The notes: generated by a model not told the origin, from the letters alone. A stretch of 64,000 nucleotides of DNA from Bacteroidetes bacterium GWF2_38_335 (GCA_001769535.1 MEOH01000022.1:310001-374000); one strand, 5' to 3'; shown: positions 10,663 to 21,362, numbered from the stretch's first letter. Numbers and translations: made by a program.

Positions 10663-11282
10663 TGAAAGCAAATGTATTTAATATATCAGGTGCCGATACC
10701 GGAAAAAAAGTTGATCTTGAAAAAGCAGTCTTTGAAATTGAACCTAACGATCATGCCATTTACCTCGATGTAAAACAAATTATGGCTAATAATCGTCAAG
10801 GAACACATAAATCAAAGGAAAGAGCTGAAATCAACGCAACAACTAAAAAACTCAAAAGGCAAAAAGGTACCGGTGGAGCCAGAGCAGGTAGTATGAAGTC
10901 ACCTGTTTTCGTTGGTGGGGGTAGGGTGTTTGGCCCACAGCCCAGAGATTATTCACAAAAACTGAATAAAAAAGTTAAACAGCTCGCCAGAAAATCTGCT
11001 CTTACTTATAAGATGACTGATAAGGCAATTATGGTAATTGAAGATTTTAATCTTGAAAAACCAAAAACTAATGAGCTGATTAAAATTATTGATAATCTGA
11101 AAATCAGCGATAAAAAAACACTGTTTGTACTCAATGAACAAAATAAAAACTTATATTTGTCATCCCGTAACCTGGAAAAAGTACATGTTGTAACGGCCTC
11201 AAGGTTAAATACATATGACATTCTTGATGCATCAGTATTAGTGCTTGCAGAAAGTTCAGTTGAAGTTTTGAATAAATTTTAA
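10662..11282 (+). CDS. rplD: 50S ribosomal protein L4
   Basis: L4 (206 residues) lines the peptide exit tunnel and in other bacteria can autoregulate the S10 operon; no L4-binding leader is evident here. The tunnel loop [13 protein letters not shown] is conserved. The ATG overlaps the TAA of rplC by one base. Confidence 0.97.
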   Translation: MKANVFNISGADTGKKVDLEKAVFEIEPNDHAIYLDVKQIMANNRQGTHKSKERAEINATTKKLKRQKGTGGARAGSMKSPVFVGGGRVFGPQPRDYSQKLNKKVKQLARKSALTYKMTDKAIMVIEDFNLEKPKTNELIKIIDNLKISDKKTLFVLNEQNKNLYLSSRNLEKVHVVTASRLNTYDILDASVLVLAESSVEVLNKF

Positions 11283-11297
11283 GTAAATATTACAGAC

Positions 11298-11588
11298 ATG
11301 GATATACTAATTAAACCCATAATAACCGAAAAAATGACAATCCAGACTGACAAGCTGGGTCATTACGGGTTTATTGTGAACAAAAAGGCAAACAAAATCC
11401 AGATTAAAAAAGCCATTGAAGAAATGTATGGCGTAACGGTTGCTGCTGTAAATACCATGACCTATTCAGGTAAAGCAAGGTCCCGTTTTACAAAATCAGG
11501 GGTTTTAAGCGGCAAGACTGCAGCTTTCAAAAAAGCTGTTGTCACACTTAGAGATGGAGAAACTATTGATTTTTATAGCAATATTTAG
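11298..11588 (+). CDS. rplW: 50S ribosomal protein L23
   Basis: L23 (96 residues) surrounds the tunnel exit and docks trigger factor and SRP. The start [14 protein letters not shown] matches the family's IxxPxxTEK motif. It lies between rplD and rplB with gaps of 15 and 5 bases. Confidence 0.97.
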   Translation: MDILIKPIITEKMTIQTDKLGHYGFIVNKKANKIQIKKAIEEMYGVTVAAVNTMTYSGKARSRFTKSGVLSGKTAAFKKAVVTLRDGETIDFYSNI

Positions 11589-11593
11589 ATAAA

Positions 11594-12415
11594 ATGGCTT
11601 TAAGAAAAATAAAACCAACAACACCGGGTCAGAGACGGAAAATTATCAGTACATTCGATGAAATCACTTGTACTGTTCCTGAAAAGTCTTTACTGACACC
11701 GCTGAAAAAATCCGGAGGAAGAAATAATTCCGGTAGAATGACAATGAGGTATATCGGCGGAGGCCACAAAAGAAAATACCGTATTATCGACTTTAAAAGA
11801 GATAAAGAAGGTATGATTGCTGTGGTTAAAACCATCGAGTATGATCCAAACCGTTCGGCAAGAATTGCCTTGGTTGAATATAAAGATGGTGAAAAAAGAT
11901 ATATCATTGCTCCGAATGGATTGCAGGTAGGTCAGGAAATTATATCTGGTAAAGGAATAGCTCCTGAAGTTGGAAATTCACTTCTGCTTAGCGAAATTCC
12001 CCTCGGAACAATCGTTCACAATATCGAACTTCGTCCCGGTCAGGGTGGCATTATCGCCAGAAGCGCTGGTTCATACGCATCCCTTACTTCAAGAGAAGGT
12101 AAATATGCAATCATTAAAATGCCTTCAGGTGAAACAAGAAAAATCCTTGTTACCTGCAAAGCAACTGTCGGAACAGTGTCAAACTCTGATCATGCACTTG
12201 AAATATCAGGTAAAGCCGGTAGGTCAAGATGGCTGGGTCGCAGACCAAGAACCAGAGGCGTTGTAATGAACCCAGTTGATCACCCAATGGGTGGTGGTGA
12301 AGGTAGAGCCTCAGGTGGTCACCCAAGGTCAAGAAAAGGTCTTCTTGCTAAAGGTTATAAAACCAGAGCTAAGAAAAAGGCTTCAAATAAATTTATTGTC
12401 GAAAAAAGAAAGTAA
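11594..12415 (+). CDS. rplB: 50S ribosomal protein L2
   Basis: L2 (273 residues) is essential for subunit association and peptidyl transfer. It has the [21 protein letters not shown]-terminal signature and the [13 protein letters not shown] segment, which carries the His of the peptidyl-transferase loop; Met replaces the second His of the proteobacterial DHPHGG form. Length and position in the S10 operon are standard. Confidence 0.98.
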   Translation: MALRKIKPTTPGQRRKIISTFDEITCTVPEKSLLTPLKKSGGRNNSGRMTMRYIGGGHKRKYRIIDFKRDKEGMIAVVKTIEYDPNRSARIALVEYKDGEKRYIIAPNGLQVGQEIISGKGIAPEVGNSLLLSEIPLGTIVHNIELRPGQGGIIARSAGSYASLTSREGKYAIIKMPSGETRKILVTCKATVGTVSNSDHALEISGKAGRSRWLGRRPRTRGVVMNPVDHPMGGGEGRASGGHPRSRKGLLAKGYKTRAKKKASNKFIVEKRK

Positions 12416-12434
12416 TTGAAAAAATTATAAGAAT

Positions 12435-12704
12435 ATGAGTCGATCATTAAAAAAAGGCCCGTTCATAGACCAAAAGCTGGAAAAATCTGTTCTTGGCATG
12501 CAGGAAGCAGGTAAGAAGAATACCATCAAAACCTGGTCAAGAAGATCAGTGATTTCTCCCGACTTTGTAGGGTTAACCCTTGCAGTTCATAACGGAAATA
12601 AATTCATACCAGTGTATGTTACTGAAAATATGGTAGGTCATAAACTTGGTGAATTTGCACCGACCAGAATGTTCAGAGGTCACGCAGGAAAGAAAAATAA
12701 GTAA
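12435..12704 (+). CDS. rpsS: 30S ribosomal protein S19
   Basis: S19 (89 residues) pairs with S13 in the 30S head near the A-site t[15 protein letters not shown] at the start and [12 protein letters not shown] near the end are diagnostic. It is located between rplB and rplV. Confidence 0.98.
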   Translation: MSRSLKKGPFIDQKLEKSVLGMQEAGKKNTIKTWSRRSVISPDFVGLTLAVHNGNKFIPVYVTENMVGHKLGEFAPTRMFRGHAGKKNK

Positions 12705-12725
12705 AAAGGCTAATTATATTTGAAA

Positions 12726-13139
12726 ATGGGAGCAAGAAAACGAAATAGAGCCAACCAACTCAAAGAAGAAAAGCAAAATAAAGCATTTGCTGTACTGAAA
12801 AATTGTCCTACATCTCCAAGAAAAATGAGATTAATGGCCGACCTTATCAGAGGCGAACAGGTAAACAAAGCTTTAGATGTTCTGAGGTTTAGCTCAAAAG
12901 AATCATCAGGCAGACTTGAAAAACTGCTCATGTCAGCTATCGCAAACTGGCAGGCAAAAAATCAGGGAGCCCGCATTGAAGACAGCAACTTAGTTGTAAA
13001 AGAAATTTTTGTTGATTCAGCAAGAGTCCTGAAAAGACTCAGACCAGCTCCTCAGGGCAGGGCATACAGAATCAGAAAAAGATCAAATCATGTGACTGTT
13101 GTTCTCGATAGTAATAACACTAATGATAATCAGGAATAA
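12726..13139 (+). CDS. rplV: 50S ribosomal protein L22
   Basis: L22 (137 residues) forms the constriction of the exit tunnel with L4; its beta-hairpin is [21 protein letters not shown] start it at ATG 12726 ([11 protein letters not shown]); a TTG two codons upstream at 12720 is less likely. rpsC follows after 2 bases. Confidence 0.96.
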   Translation: MGARKRNRANQLKEEKQNKAFAVLKNCPTSPRKMRLMADLIRGEQVNKALDVLRFSSKESSGRLEKLLMSAIANWQAKNQGARIEDSNLVVKEIFVDSARVLKRLRPAPQGRAYRIRKRSNHVTVVLDSNNTNDNQE

Positions 13140-13141
13140 TA

Positions 13142-13837
13142 ATGGGAAATAAAGTAAATCCAATAGGAAACCGTTTAGGTATTATCAAGGGCTGGGACTC
13201 CAACTGGTACGGAGGAAGAAATTATGCCGAAAAGATTTTAGAAGATGATAAAATCAGAAAGTATTTAAGTGCCCGTTTGGCTAAAGCCAGTGTTTCAAAA
13301 ATTGTTATTGAAAGAACTTTAAAACTGATAACAATTACAGTTAACACTGCACGTCCAGGTATTATTATCGGAAAAGGTGGCCAGGAAGTTGATAAACTTA
13401 AAGAAGAACTGAAAAAAATTACCAAAAAGGAAGTTCAGATTAATATCTTCGAGATTAAAAGACCAGAAGTTGACGCTGTTCTTGTAGCTAATAATATTGC
13501 CCGACAAATTGAAGGTAAAATTTCATACCGCCGCGCTACCAAAATGGCTATCGCTTCAACAATCAGAATGGGTGCCGAAGGTATTAAAGTATTGATCAGC
13601 GGTCGTTTGGGTGGTGCCGAAATGGCACGCAGGGAAACTTATAAAGAAGGAAGAATTCCCCTCCATACCTTTAGGGCTGACATTGATTACGCCTTAGGCG
13701 AAGCTCATACTACCTACGGATTGATCGGTGTTAAAGTCTGGATTTGCAGAGGCGAAATTTTTGGTAAAAGAGATTTGTCTCCGAACATCGGACAAACTCA
13801 GCAAAAGACCAAAACATTCAAAAAAAGAAGAAAATAA
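13142..13837 (+). CDS. rpsC: 30S ribosomal protein S3
   Basis: S3 (231 residues) forms the mRNA entry channel with S4 and S5. It opens with [13 protein letters not shown], has a KH domain with the GIIIGKGG loop around residues 75-85, and the C-terminal [19 protein letters not shown]. The C-terminus is a short basic KTFKKRRK tail. Confidence 0.98.
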   Translation: MGNKVNPIGNRLGIIKGWDSNWYGGRNYAEKILEDDKIRKYLSARLAKASVSKIVIERTLKLITITVNTARPGIIIGKGGQEVDKLKEELKKITKKEVQINIFEIKRPEVDAVLVANNIARQIEGKISYRRATKMAIASTIRMGAEGIKVLISGRLGGAEMARRETYKEGRIPLHTFRADIDYALGEAHTTYGLIGVKVWICRGEIFGKRDLSPNIGQTQQKTKTFKKRRK

Positions 13838-13862
13838 GTTTAATTTGATAATATAACAGGAA

Positions 13863-14282
13863 ATGTTACAGCCAAAGAAAACGAAATATAGAAGACAACA
13901 AAAGGGTAAAATGAAGGGAAATGCCCAGAGGGGAAACCAACTGGCTTTCGGCTCTTTTGGAATCAAAGGATTGGAAACTTGCTGGATAACTGGAAGGCAA
14001 ATTGAAGCAGCTCGTCAGGCTGTTACACGTCACATGAAACGTGAAGGCCAGATTTGGATCAGAATTTTCCCGGATAAACCAATTACCAAAAAACCAGCCG
14101 AAGTAAGGATGGGTAAAGGTAAAGGTGCTCCCGAAGGATTCGTTGCCCCAATTACTCCGGGAAGAGTCATTATCGAAGCTGAAGGAGTTCCCTTCGAAAT
14201 CGCTAAGGAAGCACTCCGACTGGCAGCTCAGAAACTTCCGATCAAAACCAAATTCATTGTTAGAAGAGACTACGTTGAATAA
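13863..14282 (+). CDS. rplP: 50S ribosomal protein L16
   Basis: L16 (139 residues) helps position A- and P-site tRNA. It starts with [15 protein letters not shown] and has the [18 protein letters not shown] segment typical of the family. It is located between rpsC and rpmC. Confidence 0.98.
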   Translation: MLQPKKTKYRRQQKGKMKGNAQRGNQLAFGSFGIKGLETCWITGRQIEAARQAVTRHMKREGQIWIRIFPDKPITKKPAEVRMGKGKGAPEGFVAPITPGRVIIEAEGVPFEIAKEALRLAAQKLPIKTKFIVRRDYVE

Positions 14283-14293
14283 AAAAGGATAAA

Positions 14294-14494
14294 ATGAAAA
14301 ATTCAGAAGTAAAAGAATTATCTACACAGGAAATTGTGGAAAGAATGGGTGAGGAAAAATCACACCTGATTAAACTCAGATTGAACCACGCAGTTTCTCC
14401 TCTGGACAACCCAATGAAAATTAAGGCTGCTCAGAAGAATGTCGCAAGATTACAAACTGAGTTAAGAAAAAGACAGTTAAGTGTACAAAAATAA
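14294..14494 (+). CDS. rpmC: 50S ribosomal protein L29
   Basis: L29 (66 residues) is a helical hairpin protein near the tunnel exit beside L23. It has the EKSHLIKLRLNHAVSPLDNP and NVARLQTELRKRQ helices. It sits in the usual rplP-rpmC-rpsQ order. Confidence 0.96.
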   Translation: MKNSEVKELSTQEIVERMGEEKSHLIKLRLNHAVSPLDNPMKIKAAQKNVARLQTELRKRQLSVQK

Positions 14495-14508
14495 TAAGCT
14501 TTAAGTAA

Positions 14509-14769
14509 ATGGAAACGAAGCGAAATTTAAGAAAAGAAAGAATAGGGATTGTGGTCAGCAATAAAATGGAAAAATCCATTATAATAGCTGTGAAAACAAA
14601 AATGAAACACCCTATTTATGGCAAGTTTATTAACAGAACTGCCAAATTTGTTGCTCATGACGAAAAAAATGAGTGCAATATTGGTGATACTGTAAAAATA
14701 ATGGAAACCAGACCATTAAGTAAAAGAAAGAACTGGAGATTAGTTGAAATAATTGAAAGAGCTAAATAA
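14509..14769 (+). CDS. rpsQ: 30S ribosomal protein S17
   Basis: S17 (86 residues) is an OB-fold primary 16S rRNA binder. It starts [17 protein letters not shown] and contains [16 protein letters not shown] near the end. rplN begins 2 bases after the stop. Confidence 0.97.
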   Translation: METKRNLRKERIGIVVSNKMEKSIIIAVKTKMKHPIYGKFINRTAKFVAHDEKNECNIGDTVKIMETRPLSKRKNWRLVEIIERAK

Positions 14770-14771
14770 TC

Positions 14772-15140
14772 ATGATACAACGCGAATCTAGATTAACAGT
14801 TGCCGATAACAGCGGTGCAAAAGAAGTTCTTTGCATTAATGTTCTTGGTGGTTCAGGCCGAAGATATGCTTCTGTTGGAGATAAAATTGTAGTAACAGTT
14901 AAAAGCGCTATCCCAGGCGGTGAAGTGAAAAAAGGTACAGTTTCTAAAGCTGTAGTCGTTAGAACTTCTAAAGAAATTAGAAGACCCGATGGTTCATACA
15001 TCCGTTTTGATGACAATGCATGTGTGTTGCTTAAAACTGATGGCGAAATCAGAGGCACTAGGATATTTGGTCCGGTTGCTAGGGAATTAAGGGAGTTACA
15101 ATATATGAAAATTGTTTCTCTGGCACCGGAAGTATTATAA
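14772..15140 (+). CDS. rplN: 50S ribosomal protein L14
   Basis: L14 (122 residues) forms an intersubunit bridge and binds the silencing factor RsfS. It has [18 protein letters not shown] and [20 protein letters not shown], standard for bacterial L14. First gene of the spc segment. Confidence 0.98.
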   Translation: MIQRESRLTVADNSGAKEVLCINVLGGSGRRYASVGDKIVVTVKSAIPGGEVKKGTVSKAVVVRTSKEIRRPDGSYIRFDDNACVLLKTDGEIRGTRIFGPVARELRELQYMKIVSLAPEVL

Positions 15141-15158
15141 TTAGAAAATTAATGAATT

Positions 15159-15482
15159 ATGCGAAAAAAACTGCACATAAAAAAAGGAGATACAGTGATT
15201 GTTCTTGCAGGTGATTCAAAAGGTCAGCAGGGAAAGGTTCTGGAAGTAATTTCAGAAAAAGAAAGAGCAATTGTTGAAGGTGTGAATTTAATATCAAAGC
15301 ATACTAAACCCAACGCCAAAAGTCCACAGGGTGGGATCCTTAAAAAAGAAGCTCCCATTCATATTTCTAATCTGATGCTGGTTGACCCCACTTCAGGCAA
15401 ACCGACCAAAGTAGGTCGCAAAATTGGAAGCAAAGATAAATTGGTACGTTACGCTAAAAAATCAGGAGAGGAGATTAAGTAA
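15159..15482 (+). CDS. rplX: 50S ribosomal protein L24
   Basis: L24 (107 residues) is an assembly initiator near the tunnel exit. A KOW motif lies at residues 6-30 ([20 protein letters not shown]). Its TAA overlaps the rplE ATG by one base. Confidence 0.97.
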   Translation: MRKKLHIKKGDTVIVLAGDSKGQQGKVLEVISEKERAIVEGVNLISKHTKPNAKSPQGGILKKEAPIHISNLMLVDPTSGKPTKVGRKIGSKDKLVRYAKKSGEEIK

Positions 15483-16039
15483 TGAGCTACACACCTAATC
15501 TAAAGAAAAAGTATAATGAGGAAGTAATTCCTGCCTTATTAAAGGAATTCAAATACTCAAGTATAATGCAAGTGCCCAAGCTTGAAAAAATTGTTCTCAA
15601 CCAAGGTGTTGGACAAGCTGTGGCTGATAAAAAATTAATTGATGTTGCAGTTAAGGAATTAACTACTATAACCGGACAAAAGGCAGTTACTACACTCTCA
15701 AAAAGAGATATCTCAAACTTTAAATTGAGAAAGAAAATGCCAATCGGAGTAATGGTTACCCTAAGAAAAGACAGAATGTATGAATTTCTCGAAAGACTTG
15801 TAGCCGTTGCTTTGCCAAGGATCAGGGATTTCAGGGGCATCAACTATAAATTCGACGGTAAAGGAAATTACTCCCTAGGTATTACTGAGCAAATCATTTA
15901 CCCCGAAATTGACATGGATAAAATTACTAAAATCATGGGTATGAACATTACTTTCGTAACTTCAGCTAAAACTGATGAAGAAGGTTATGCTCTGCTCAGA
16001 GAATTCGGATTACCCTTTAAAAATATTAAAAGAGATTAA
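15482..16039 (+). CDS. rplE: 50S ribosomal protein L5
   Basis: L5 (185 residues) binds 5S rRNA and contacts P-site tRNA. It has [14 protein letters not shown], the RDFRGI segment and a typical [15 protein letters not shown] end. Coupled to rplX by a one-base overlap. Confidence 0.98.
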   Translation: MSYTPNLKKKYNEEVIPALLKEFKYSSIMQVPKLEKIVLNQGVGQAVADKKLIDVAVKELTTITGQKAVTTLSKRDISNFKLRKKMPIGVMVTLRKDRMYEFLERLVAVALPRIRDFRGINYKFDGKGNYSLGITEQIIYPEIDMDKITKIMGMNITFVTSAKTDEEGYALLREFGLPFKNIKRD

Positions 16040-16041
16040 AT

Positions 16042-16311
16042 ATGGCCAAGGAATCAATGAAAGCTCGTGAAGTAAAAAGAGCTAAACTTGTGGAAAAATT
16101 TGCCGAGAAAAGAGCTAGGCTTAAAGCCGAAGGTGATTATGCAGCACTCAGCAAACTGCCACGCAACTCAAATCCAATCAGATTGAGAAACAGATGCCAA
16201 CTGACCGGCAGACCAAGAGGTTTTATCAGACAGTTCGGAATCAGCCGTATCACTTTCCGTGAAATGGCCTCTCATGGATTGATTCCCGGAGTTAAAAAAG
16301 CTAGTTGGTAA
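16042..16311 (+). CDS. rpsN: 30S ribosomal protein S14
   Basis: S14 (89 residues) is the longer, zinc-independent form. The region that carries paired CxxC motifs in the short form has only one Cys here ([20 protein letters not shown]). The C-terminal [11 protein letters not shown] is conserved. It starts 2 bases after rplE. Confidence 0.98.
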   Translation: MAKESMKAREVKRAKLVEKFAEKRARLKAEGDYAALSKLPRNSNPIRLRNRCQLTGRPRGFIRQFGISRITFREMASHGLIPGVKKASW

Positions 16312-16331
16312 ATAATAAAAGATAAAAAGAA

Positions 16332-16727
16332 ATGACAGATCCAATTGCAGATTATTTGACAAGAGTGCGTAATGCCATAATGGCTAAGCATAAAGTTGTT
16401 GAAATACCCGCATCAAAACTGAAAAAAGAAATTACTAAGGTTCTTTTCGATAAAGGTTTTATTCTCAACTATAAATTCGTTGATGAAAAAATTAACAGCT
16501 CTATTAAAATAGCTCTTAAATATCATCCCGAATCTAAAAGCCCGGCTATTAAAAAAATTGAAAGAGCCAGCCGTCCGGGTTTAAGACAGTACGTTGGAGT
16601 TGATGAGTTACCCAGAGTACTCAATGGACTAGGAATTGCCATTGTCTCTACATCACAGGGTGTGATGACCGACAAGGAAGCCAGAGAAAAAAAGATTGGC
16701 GGCGAGGTTTTATGTTACGTTTATTAA
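16332..16727 (+). CDS. rpsH: 30S ribosomal protein S8
   Basis: S8 (131 residues) binds the central domain of 16S rRNA and in E. coli regulates the spc operon. It has [15 protein letters not shown] and the C-terminal [20 protein letters not shown] motif. rplF starts 13 bases after the stop. Confidence 0.98.
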   Translation: MTDPIADYLTRVRNAIMAKHKVVEIPASKLKKEITKVLFDKGFILNYKFVDEKINSSIKIALKYHPESKSPAIKKIERASRPGLRQYVGVDELPRVLNGLGIAIVSTSQGVMTDKEAREKKIGGEVLCYVY

Positions 16728-16740
16728 TGGAGGAAAAAAA

Positions 16741-17295
16741 ATGTCACGTATAGGAAAATTACCGATAAACATCCCTAAAAGTGTTACCATTAGCGTTAGC
16801 AAAGATAATGTTGTAACAACTAAAGGACCTCTTGGTGAACTTCACCAGGAAATTCATCCTGATATTACTATTGAATTACAGGATAACCATTTGATTGTCT
16901 CTCGCCCAACTGACGAAAAAAGACACAGATCAATGCATGGTTTATACCGCTCCCTGATTAATAACATGGTTATTGGAGTTTCCGAAGGATTCACAGTAAA
17001 ACAGGAATTTGTCGGTGTTGGTTATAAAGCCGAAGCTAAAGGCCAGTTATTGGAAATGTCTCTGGGATACTCTCACGACATCGTTTTCCAGATTCCTAAC
17101 GAAATATCCGTTGAAGCTGTAACCGACAGAAGAGCTAATCCAATTGTAACCCTTAAAAGTTGCGATAAACAACTGTTGGGACATGTGGCGGCTAAAATCA
17201 GATCGCTTAGATCACCTGAACCTTACAAAGGAAAAGGTATCAAGTTTGTAAACGAACAATTAAGAAGAAAAGCAGGAAAATCTGCGAGTGTATAA
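16741..17295 (+). CDS. rplF: 50S ribosomal protein L6
   Basis: L6 (184 residues) lies near the factor-binding site. I start it at ATG 16741 (MSRIGKLPINIP), which is preceded by GGAGG, an SD-like site that is uncommon among its neighbours. A longer frame reaches back into rpsH but does not match the family. The C-terminal RRKAGKSASV is typical. Confidence 0.97.
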   Translation: MSRIGKLPINIPKSVTISVSKDNVVTTKGPLGELHQEIHPDITIELQDNHLIVSRPTDEKRHRSMHGLYRSLINNMVIGVSEGFTVKQEFVGVGYKAEAKGQLLEMSLGYSHDIVFQIPNEISVEAVTDRRANPIVTLKSCDKQLLGHVAAKIRSLRSPEPYKGKGIKFVNEQLRRKAGKSASV

Positions 17296-17313
17296 CATTA
17301 AAAGGATTTAATT

Positions 17314-17670
17314 ATGGCTTTAACTAAGCAAGAACGCAGGTACAGGATCAAAAAGAGAGTACGTAAAGTTGTAAATGGTACCACTGAAGCGCCCAGAATG
17401 AGCGTTTTCAGAAGCAATAAGCATATCGCAGTTCAGATAATTGACGATGTTACCGGAAAAACATTGGTCTCTGCTTCCTCTTTGGCAAAAGATATGGCTG
17501 ATAAGAAAATGAAAAAAATAGAACAGGCCGAAATGGTTGGAAACCTCATCGCTAAAAAAGCAGTCGAAGCCGGTATCACTACCGTTGTTTTCGATAGAAG
17601 TGGTTATTTATACCATGGAAGGGTAAAATCTCTGGCTGATTCTGCAAGAAAAAATGGTTTAAAATTTTAG
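17314..17670 (+). CDS. rplR: 50S ribosomal protein L18
   Basis: L18 (118 residues) binds 5S rRNA with L5. It has the [11 protein letters not shown] start, [18 protein letters not shown] and the C-terminal [20 protein letters not shown]. Located between rplF and rpsE. Confidence 0.98.
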   Translation: MALTKQERRYRIKKRVRKVVNGTTEAPRMSVFRSNKHIAVQIIDDVTGKTLVSASSLAKDMADKKMKKIEQAEMVGNLIAKKAVEAGITTVVFDRSGYLYHGRVKSLADSARKNGLKF

Positions 17671-17682
17671 AAACTCGAAGAT

Positions 17683-18198
17683 ATGTCATTAAGTATAAGA
17701 AAAGTTAAAACAACTGATTTGGAACTGAAAGACCGTTTAGTCGCAATTAAACGTGTTACAAAAGTTACTAAAGGTGGACGTACTTTCAGTTTTTCTGCTA
17801 TCGTGGTAGTTGGAAATGAAGATGGTATTGTCGGATATGGACTTGGAAAAGCCAATGAAGTTACCACAGCCATCGCCAAAGGCGTTGAAGATGCAAAGAA
17901 AAATCTGATTAAAGTGCCGATTTTAAGAGGTACTATTCCTCACGAACAGTATGGAAAATATGGCGGAGCCAATGTCTTTATCAAACCTGCCTCATCAGGT
18001 ACCGGTGTTAAAGCTGGTGGTGCTATGCGTGCAGTTCTTGAAAGTGTTGGCGTTAAAGACGTTCTTGCTAAATCAAAAGGTTCATCAAACCCGCATAACG
18101 TTGTGAAAGCAACTATCGATGCCTTGATCGAACTCAGAGATGCCAGAACAGTTGCTCAGCACAGAAATGTTGATATGGAAAAAGTTTTTAAAGGATAA
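17683..18198 (+). CDS. rpsE: 30S ribosomal protein S5
   Basis: S5 (171 residues) lies at the mRNA entry and influences decoding accuracy. The double-stranded-RNA-binding-like N-domain contains [20 protein letters not shown], and the C-domain [20 protein letters not shown]. It occupies the standard rplR-rpsE-rpmD position. Confidence 0.98.
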   Translation: MSLSIRKVKTTDLELKDRLVAIKRVTKVTKGGRTFSFSAIVVVGNEDGIVGYGLGKANEVTTAIAKGVEDAKKNLIKVPILRGTIPHEQYGKYGGANVFIKPASSGTGVKAGGAMRAVLESVGVKDVLAKSKGSSNPHNVVKATIDALIELRDARTVAQHRNVDMEKVFKG

Positions 18199-18209
18199 AA
18201 CTAAGTAAA

Positions 18210-18392
18210 ATGGCAAAAGTTAAAATTACTCAGATAAGAAGTAGAATCGGTAGCACCAAAAGACAAAAACTTACTTTAGATGCTCTCGGTATCAGAAAAA
18301 TGAACAATCCCGTTGAATTGGATTGTACTCCGCAAATTCACGGAATGATTGAAAAAGTTAAACATCTGCTTAAAGTAGAAGATATTAAATAA
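18210..18392 (+). CDS. rpmD: 50S ribosomal protein L30
   Basis: L30 (60 residues) is the small bacterial form with VKITQIRSRIGSTKRQKLTL and a TPQIHGMIEKVKHL helix. It lies between rpsE and rplO. Confidence 0.96.
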   Translation: MAKVKITQIRSRIGSTKRQKLTLDALGIRKMNNPVELDCTPQIHGMIEKVKHLLKVEDIK

Positions 18393-18413
18393 CAACGATA
18401 TTAAATTATAGTT

Positions 18414-18860
18414 ATGAACTTAAGTAATTTAAAACCTGCTGAAGGGTCAACAAAAAAGAGAAAAAGAATTGGTAGAGGACAAGGATCCGGTCATGGAGGC
18501 ACTTCAACAAGAGGTCATAAAGGAGCAAAATCAAGATCAGGTTACTCCAAAAAAATTGGCTTCGAAGGTGGTCAGATGCCATTGCACCGCCGACTACCAA
18601 AATTTGGTTTTCAGAATATCAACAGAGTTGAATATAAGGCTATTAACCTAAAAGACCTTCAGAGTCTTGCTGATAAAAGAAATCTGAATAAAATCGATAT
18701 ACAGGTATTAATTGACAATGGCCTCATTTCGAGAAATGACTTGGTGAAAATTCTTGGTAACGGTAAACTCACAACAAAACTTGATGTTACTGCACACAAA
18801 TTTTCAAAAACAGCCAAGGAAGCCATTGAAGCAATACAAGGAACAGTTAACACCCTTTAA
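18414..18860 (+). CDS. rplO: 50S ribosomal protein L15
   Basis: L15 (148 residues) is a late-assembly protein whose long glycine- and arginine-rich N-terminal extension enters the rRNA core ([18 protein letters not shown], residues 18-35; [18 protein letters not shown]). secY follows 10 bases later. Confidence 0.98.
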   Translation: MNLSNLKPAEGSTKKRKRIGRGQGSGHGGTSTRGHKGAKSRSGYSKKIGFEGGQMPLHRRLPKFGFQNINRVEYKAINLKDLQSLADKRNLNKIDIQVLIDNGLISRNDLVKILGNGKLTTKLDVTAHKFSKTAKEAIEAIQGTVNTL

Positions 18861-18870
18861 TTTATAGTTG

Positions 18871-20199
18871 ATGAAACGTTTTATTGAAACTTTAAAAAAT
18901 ATCTATAAAATAGAAGACCTGAGAAAAAGAATTCTTTTTACTCTCGGAATTCTTCTGGTTTACAGATTAGGTGTTCATATTGTATTACCAGGAATTAACC
19001 CTGATGCACTTGAAGGTTTGCAAAAGCAAACATCAGGCGGTATTATGGGACTTCTTGATATGTTCTCAGGCGGTGCCTTTTCACAAGCATCTATTTTTGC
19101 TTTGGGTATTATGCCATACATCTCATCTTCAATCGTTGTGCAACTTCTTGGAATTGCAATACCTTATTTCCAAAGATTGCAGAAAGAAGGTGAAAGTGGA
19201 AGAAAAAAGATTAGCCAGATAACCCGTTATCTGACTGTTATTATTACCATCTTTCAGGCCCCGGCGTTTATTACAAACCTAAAAGCTCAAGCTCCGGGTG
19301 CAATGGCAGATGGCCAATTCTTCTGGATTCTTTCAATTATAATCCTTGTTGCAGGTACTATCTTTATCATGTGGCTTGGTGAAAAAATTACAGATAGGGG
19401 TATCGGTAACGGTATATCTCTCATAATTATGATTGGTATCATTGCTCGTCTACCTTATGCTCTTACTGCTGAATTTAGTATGAGACTTGAAGGCGCTGGA
19501 GGACTTATTATGTTTCTGGTTGAAATTGTCATGCTGCTCCTTGTTATTATCTTCTCAATTTTATTGGTGCAGGGAACGCGGCGAATCCCTGTACAATACG
19601 CAAAAAGAATTGTTGGTAATAAACAATATGGTGGTGTAAGACAATATCTGCCGCTTAAAGTTAATATGGCTGGTGTAATGCCTATTATTTTTGCTCAGGC
19701 ATTAATGTTTGTACCTCTTGCAATTGCAGGTTTTGGAGTTGGATCAATGAGCGGAATGTCTGCACTTATGAACATGAACGGTTTTTGGTATAACTTCCTT
19801 ACTGCATTATTAATAATATTATTTACATATTTCTATACTGCCATCCAGTTTAATCCAACTCAAATGGCAGAAGACATGAAGAAAAACGGCGGTTTTATCC
19901 CAGGCGTTAAACCCGGAAAGAAAACTGTTGAGTTTCTCGACAATATCATGTCAAGAATAACACTCCCCGGATCAATTTTCCTCGCTTTTGTGGCTATCCT
20001 TCCGGTATTCGCAAGACAATTTGGAGTCAGCCAACAGTTTGCTGCATTCTATGGAGGTACTTCATTGCTTATCATGGTGGGGGTTATACTCGATACATTG
20101 CAACAGATCGAAAGTCATCTGTTGATGCGTCACTACGACGGACTGATGAAATCGGGAAGGATTAAAGGAAGGGCCGGAGGAATTGCTTCCGGAATGTAA
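18871..20199 (+). CDS. secY: Protein translocase subunit SecY
   Basis: SecY (442 residues from ATG 18871; a TTG one codon upstream is also open) is the channel subunit of the Sec translocon. Ten hydrophobic segments are visible, with the plug/TM2 region SGGAFSQASIFALGIMPYIS and the cytoplasmic loop GIIxARLP...RRIPVQYAKR. Placement after rplO is canonical; adk does not follow, and map is next. Confidence 0.98.
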   Translation: MKRFIETLKNIYKIEDLRKRILFTLGILLVYRLGVHIVLPGINPDALEGLQKQTSGGIMGLLDMFSGGAFSQASIFALGIMPYISSSIVVQLLGIAIPYFQRLQKEGESGRKKISQITRYLTVIITIFQAPAFITNLKAQAPGAMADGQFFWILSIIILVAGTIFIMWLGEKITDRGIGNGISLIIMIGIIARLPYALTAEFSMRLEGAGGLIMFLVEIVMLLLVIIFSILLVQGTRRIPVQYAKRIVGNKQYGGVRQYLPLKVNMAGVMPIIFAQALMFVPLAIAGFGVGSMSGMSALMNMNGFWYNFLTALLIILFTYFYTAIQFNPTQMAEDMKKNGGFIPGVKPGKKTVEFLDNIMSRITLPGSIFLAFVAILPVFARQFGVSQQFAAFYGGTSLLIMVGVILDTLQQIESHLLMRHYDGLMKSGRIKGRAGGIASGM

Positions 20200-20210
20200 A
20201 ACGTTCTTTG

Positions 20211-20987
20211 ATGGTTTTTTATAAAACAAACGAGGAAATTGAATTGCTGAGGGAAAGTAATCTGCTTGTCAGTAAAACTCTCACTGAAATTGCTTCGATG
20301 ATGAAACCCGGAATAAATACCCTGGCTATTGATAAAAGAGCTGAGGAGTTTATTCGAGACCATGGTGCAGAGCCTGGATTCAAGGGTTATAACGGATATC
20401 CTAATACTCTGTGTATTTCTGTAAATGATCAGGTTGTACACGGAATACCTTCAGATTATGAACTGAAAGAGGGGGATATTGTTTCAGTTGATTGCGGAAC
20501 AAAAAAAAATGGCTTCTACGGCGACTCAGCCTACACTTTTATGATAGGCGAGGTCAATGCAGATATCAGGAAATTGCTGAAAGTTACCCGTGAATGCCTT
20601 TATCTGGGAATAGAAAAAGCAGTAACAGGTAATCGGGTGGGAGATATCAGCTACGCAATTCAAACTCATGCAGAAGCAAATGGATACTCGGTGGTTCGCG
20701 AATTGGTCGGACACGGAGTTGGCCGACAACTGCATGAAAAACCCGAGGTGCCCAACTACGGAAGAAAAGGGGTGGGCATGAAACTAAACAGAGGCCTTGT
20801 GATTGCCATTGAACCAATGATCAATATGGGGAAAAAGGAAATCAAACAGGCAAGAGACGGATGGACAATAAGTACTGCAGATAAAATGCCTTCAGCACAC
20901 TTTGAACATACCGTTGCCATTGGAGATCAAAAAGCGGATATTTTATCAACTTTTGATTGTATAGATAAAGAAATTATTAAAAAGTAA
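20211..20987 (+). CDS. map: Methionine aminopeptidase, type I
   Basis: This enzyme removes the N-terminal Met from nascent proteins. Length is 258 residues from ATG 20211 (MVFYKTNEEIELL); a TTG codon precedes it. The five metal ligands are visible: Asp in SVDCGTKKNGFYGDSAYT (two), His in GHGVGRQLHE, Glu in IEPMI and Glu in the final HFEHTVAI. It is co-directional between secY and infA, as in other Bacteroidota. Confidence 0.97.
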   Translation: MVFYKTNEEIELLRESNLLVSKTLTEIASMMKPGINTLAIDKRAEEFIRDHGAEPGFKGYNGYPNTLCISVNDQVVHGIPSDYELKEGDIVSVDCGTKKNGFYGDSAYTFMIGEVNADIRKLLKVTRECLYLGIEKAVTGNRVGDISYAIQTHAEANGYSVVRELVGHGVGRQLHEKPEVPNYGRKGVGMKLNRGLVIAIEPMINMGKKEIKQARDGWTISTADKMPSAHFEHTVAIGDQKADILSTFDCIDKEIIKK

Positions 20988-20996
20988 AAATTATTT

Positions 20997-21215
20997 ATGT
21001 CAAAACAACCATCGATAGAGCAAGATGGAACAATAATTGAAGCATTGTCTAACGCAATGTTCAGGGTTGAATTACAGAATGGGCACATCATTACCGCCCA
21101 TATCTCAGGTAAAATGCGCATGCATTATATCAAGATTTTACCCGGAGACAAAGTTAAGGTTGAAATGTCTCCGTACGATCTTACAAAAGGAAGAATAACA
21201 TTTAGGTATAAATAA
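20997..21215 (+). CDS. infA: Translation initiation factor IF-1
   Basis: IF-1 (72 residues) is an S1/OB-fold factor that occupies the 30S A site during initiation. [20 protein letters not shown] and the ending [12 protein letters not shown] are diagnostic. It sits between map and rpmJ. Confidence 0.98.
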   Translation: MSKQPSIEQDGTIIEALSNAMFRVELQNGHIITAHISGKMRMHYIKILPGDKVKVEMSPYDLTKGRITFRYK

Positions 21216-21226
21216 ATTTATCAAAT

Positions 21227-21343
21227 ATGAAAGTTAGAGCATCAGTGAAAAAACGTTCTGCAGATTGCAAGATTGTCAAAAGAAATGGCAGAATTTATGT
21301 TATTAATAAAAAGAATCCGAAATTTAAACAACGTCAAGGTTAA
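21227..21343 (+). CDS. rpmJ: 50S ribosomal protein L36
   Basis: A 38-codon gene between infA and rpsM, read directly: [20 protein letters not shown] ... [11 protein letters not shown]. It is the zinc-free form of L36. Of the usual Cys-Cys-Cys-His ligand set only Cys14 remains; the other positions are Ser11, Asn27 and Phe32. L36 completes 50S assembly around the base of the L7/L12 stalk region. Confidence 0.95.
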   Translation: MKVRASVKKRSADCKIVKRNGRIYVINKKNPKFKQRQG

Positions 21344-21362
21344 TATTTAAAATTTATAATAT

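Noticed and set aside
16696-16740. N-terminal extension of L6
   Set aside because: The extension overlaps rpsH in another frame and is absent from the family; a GGAGG site precedes the ATG at 16741.
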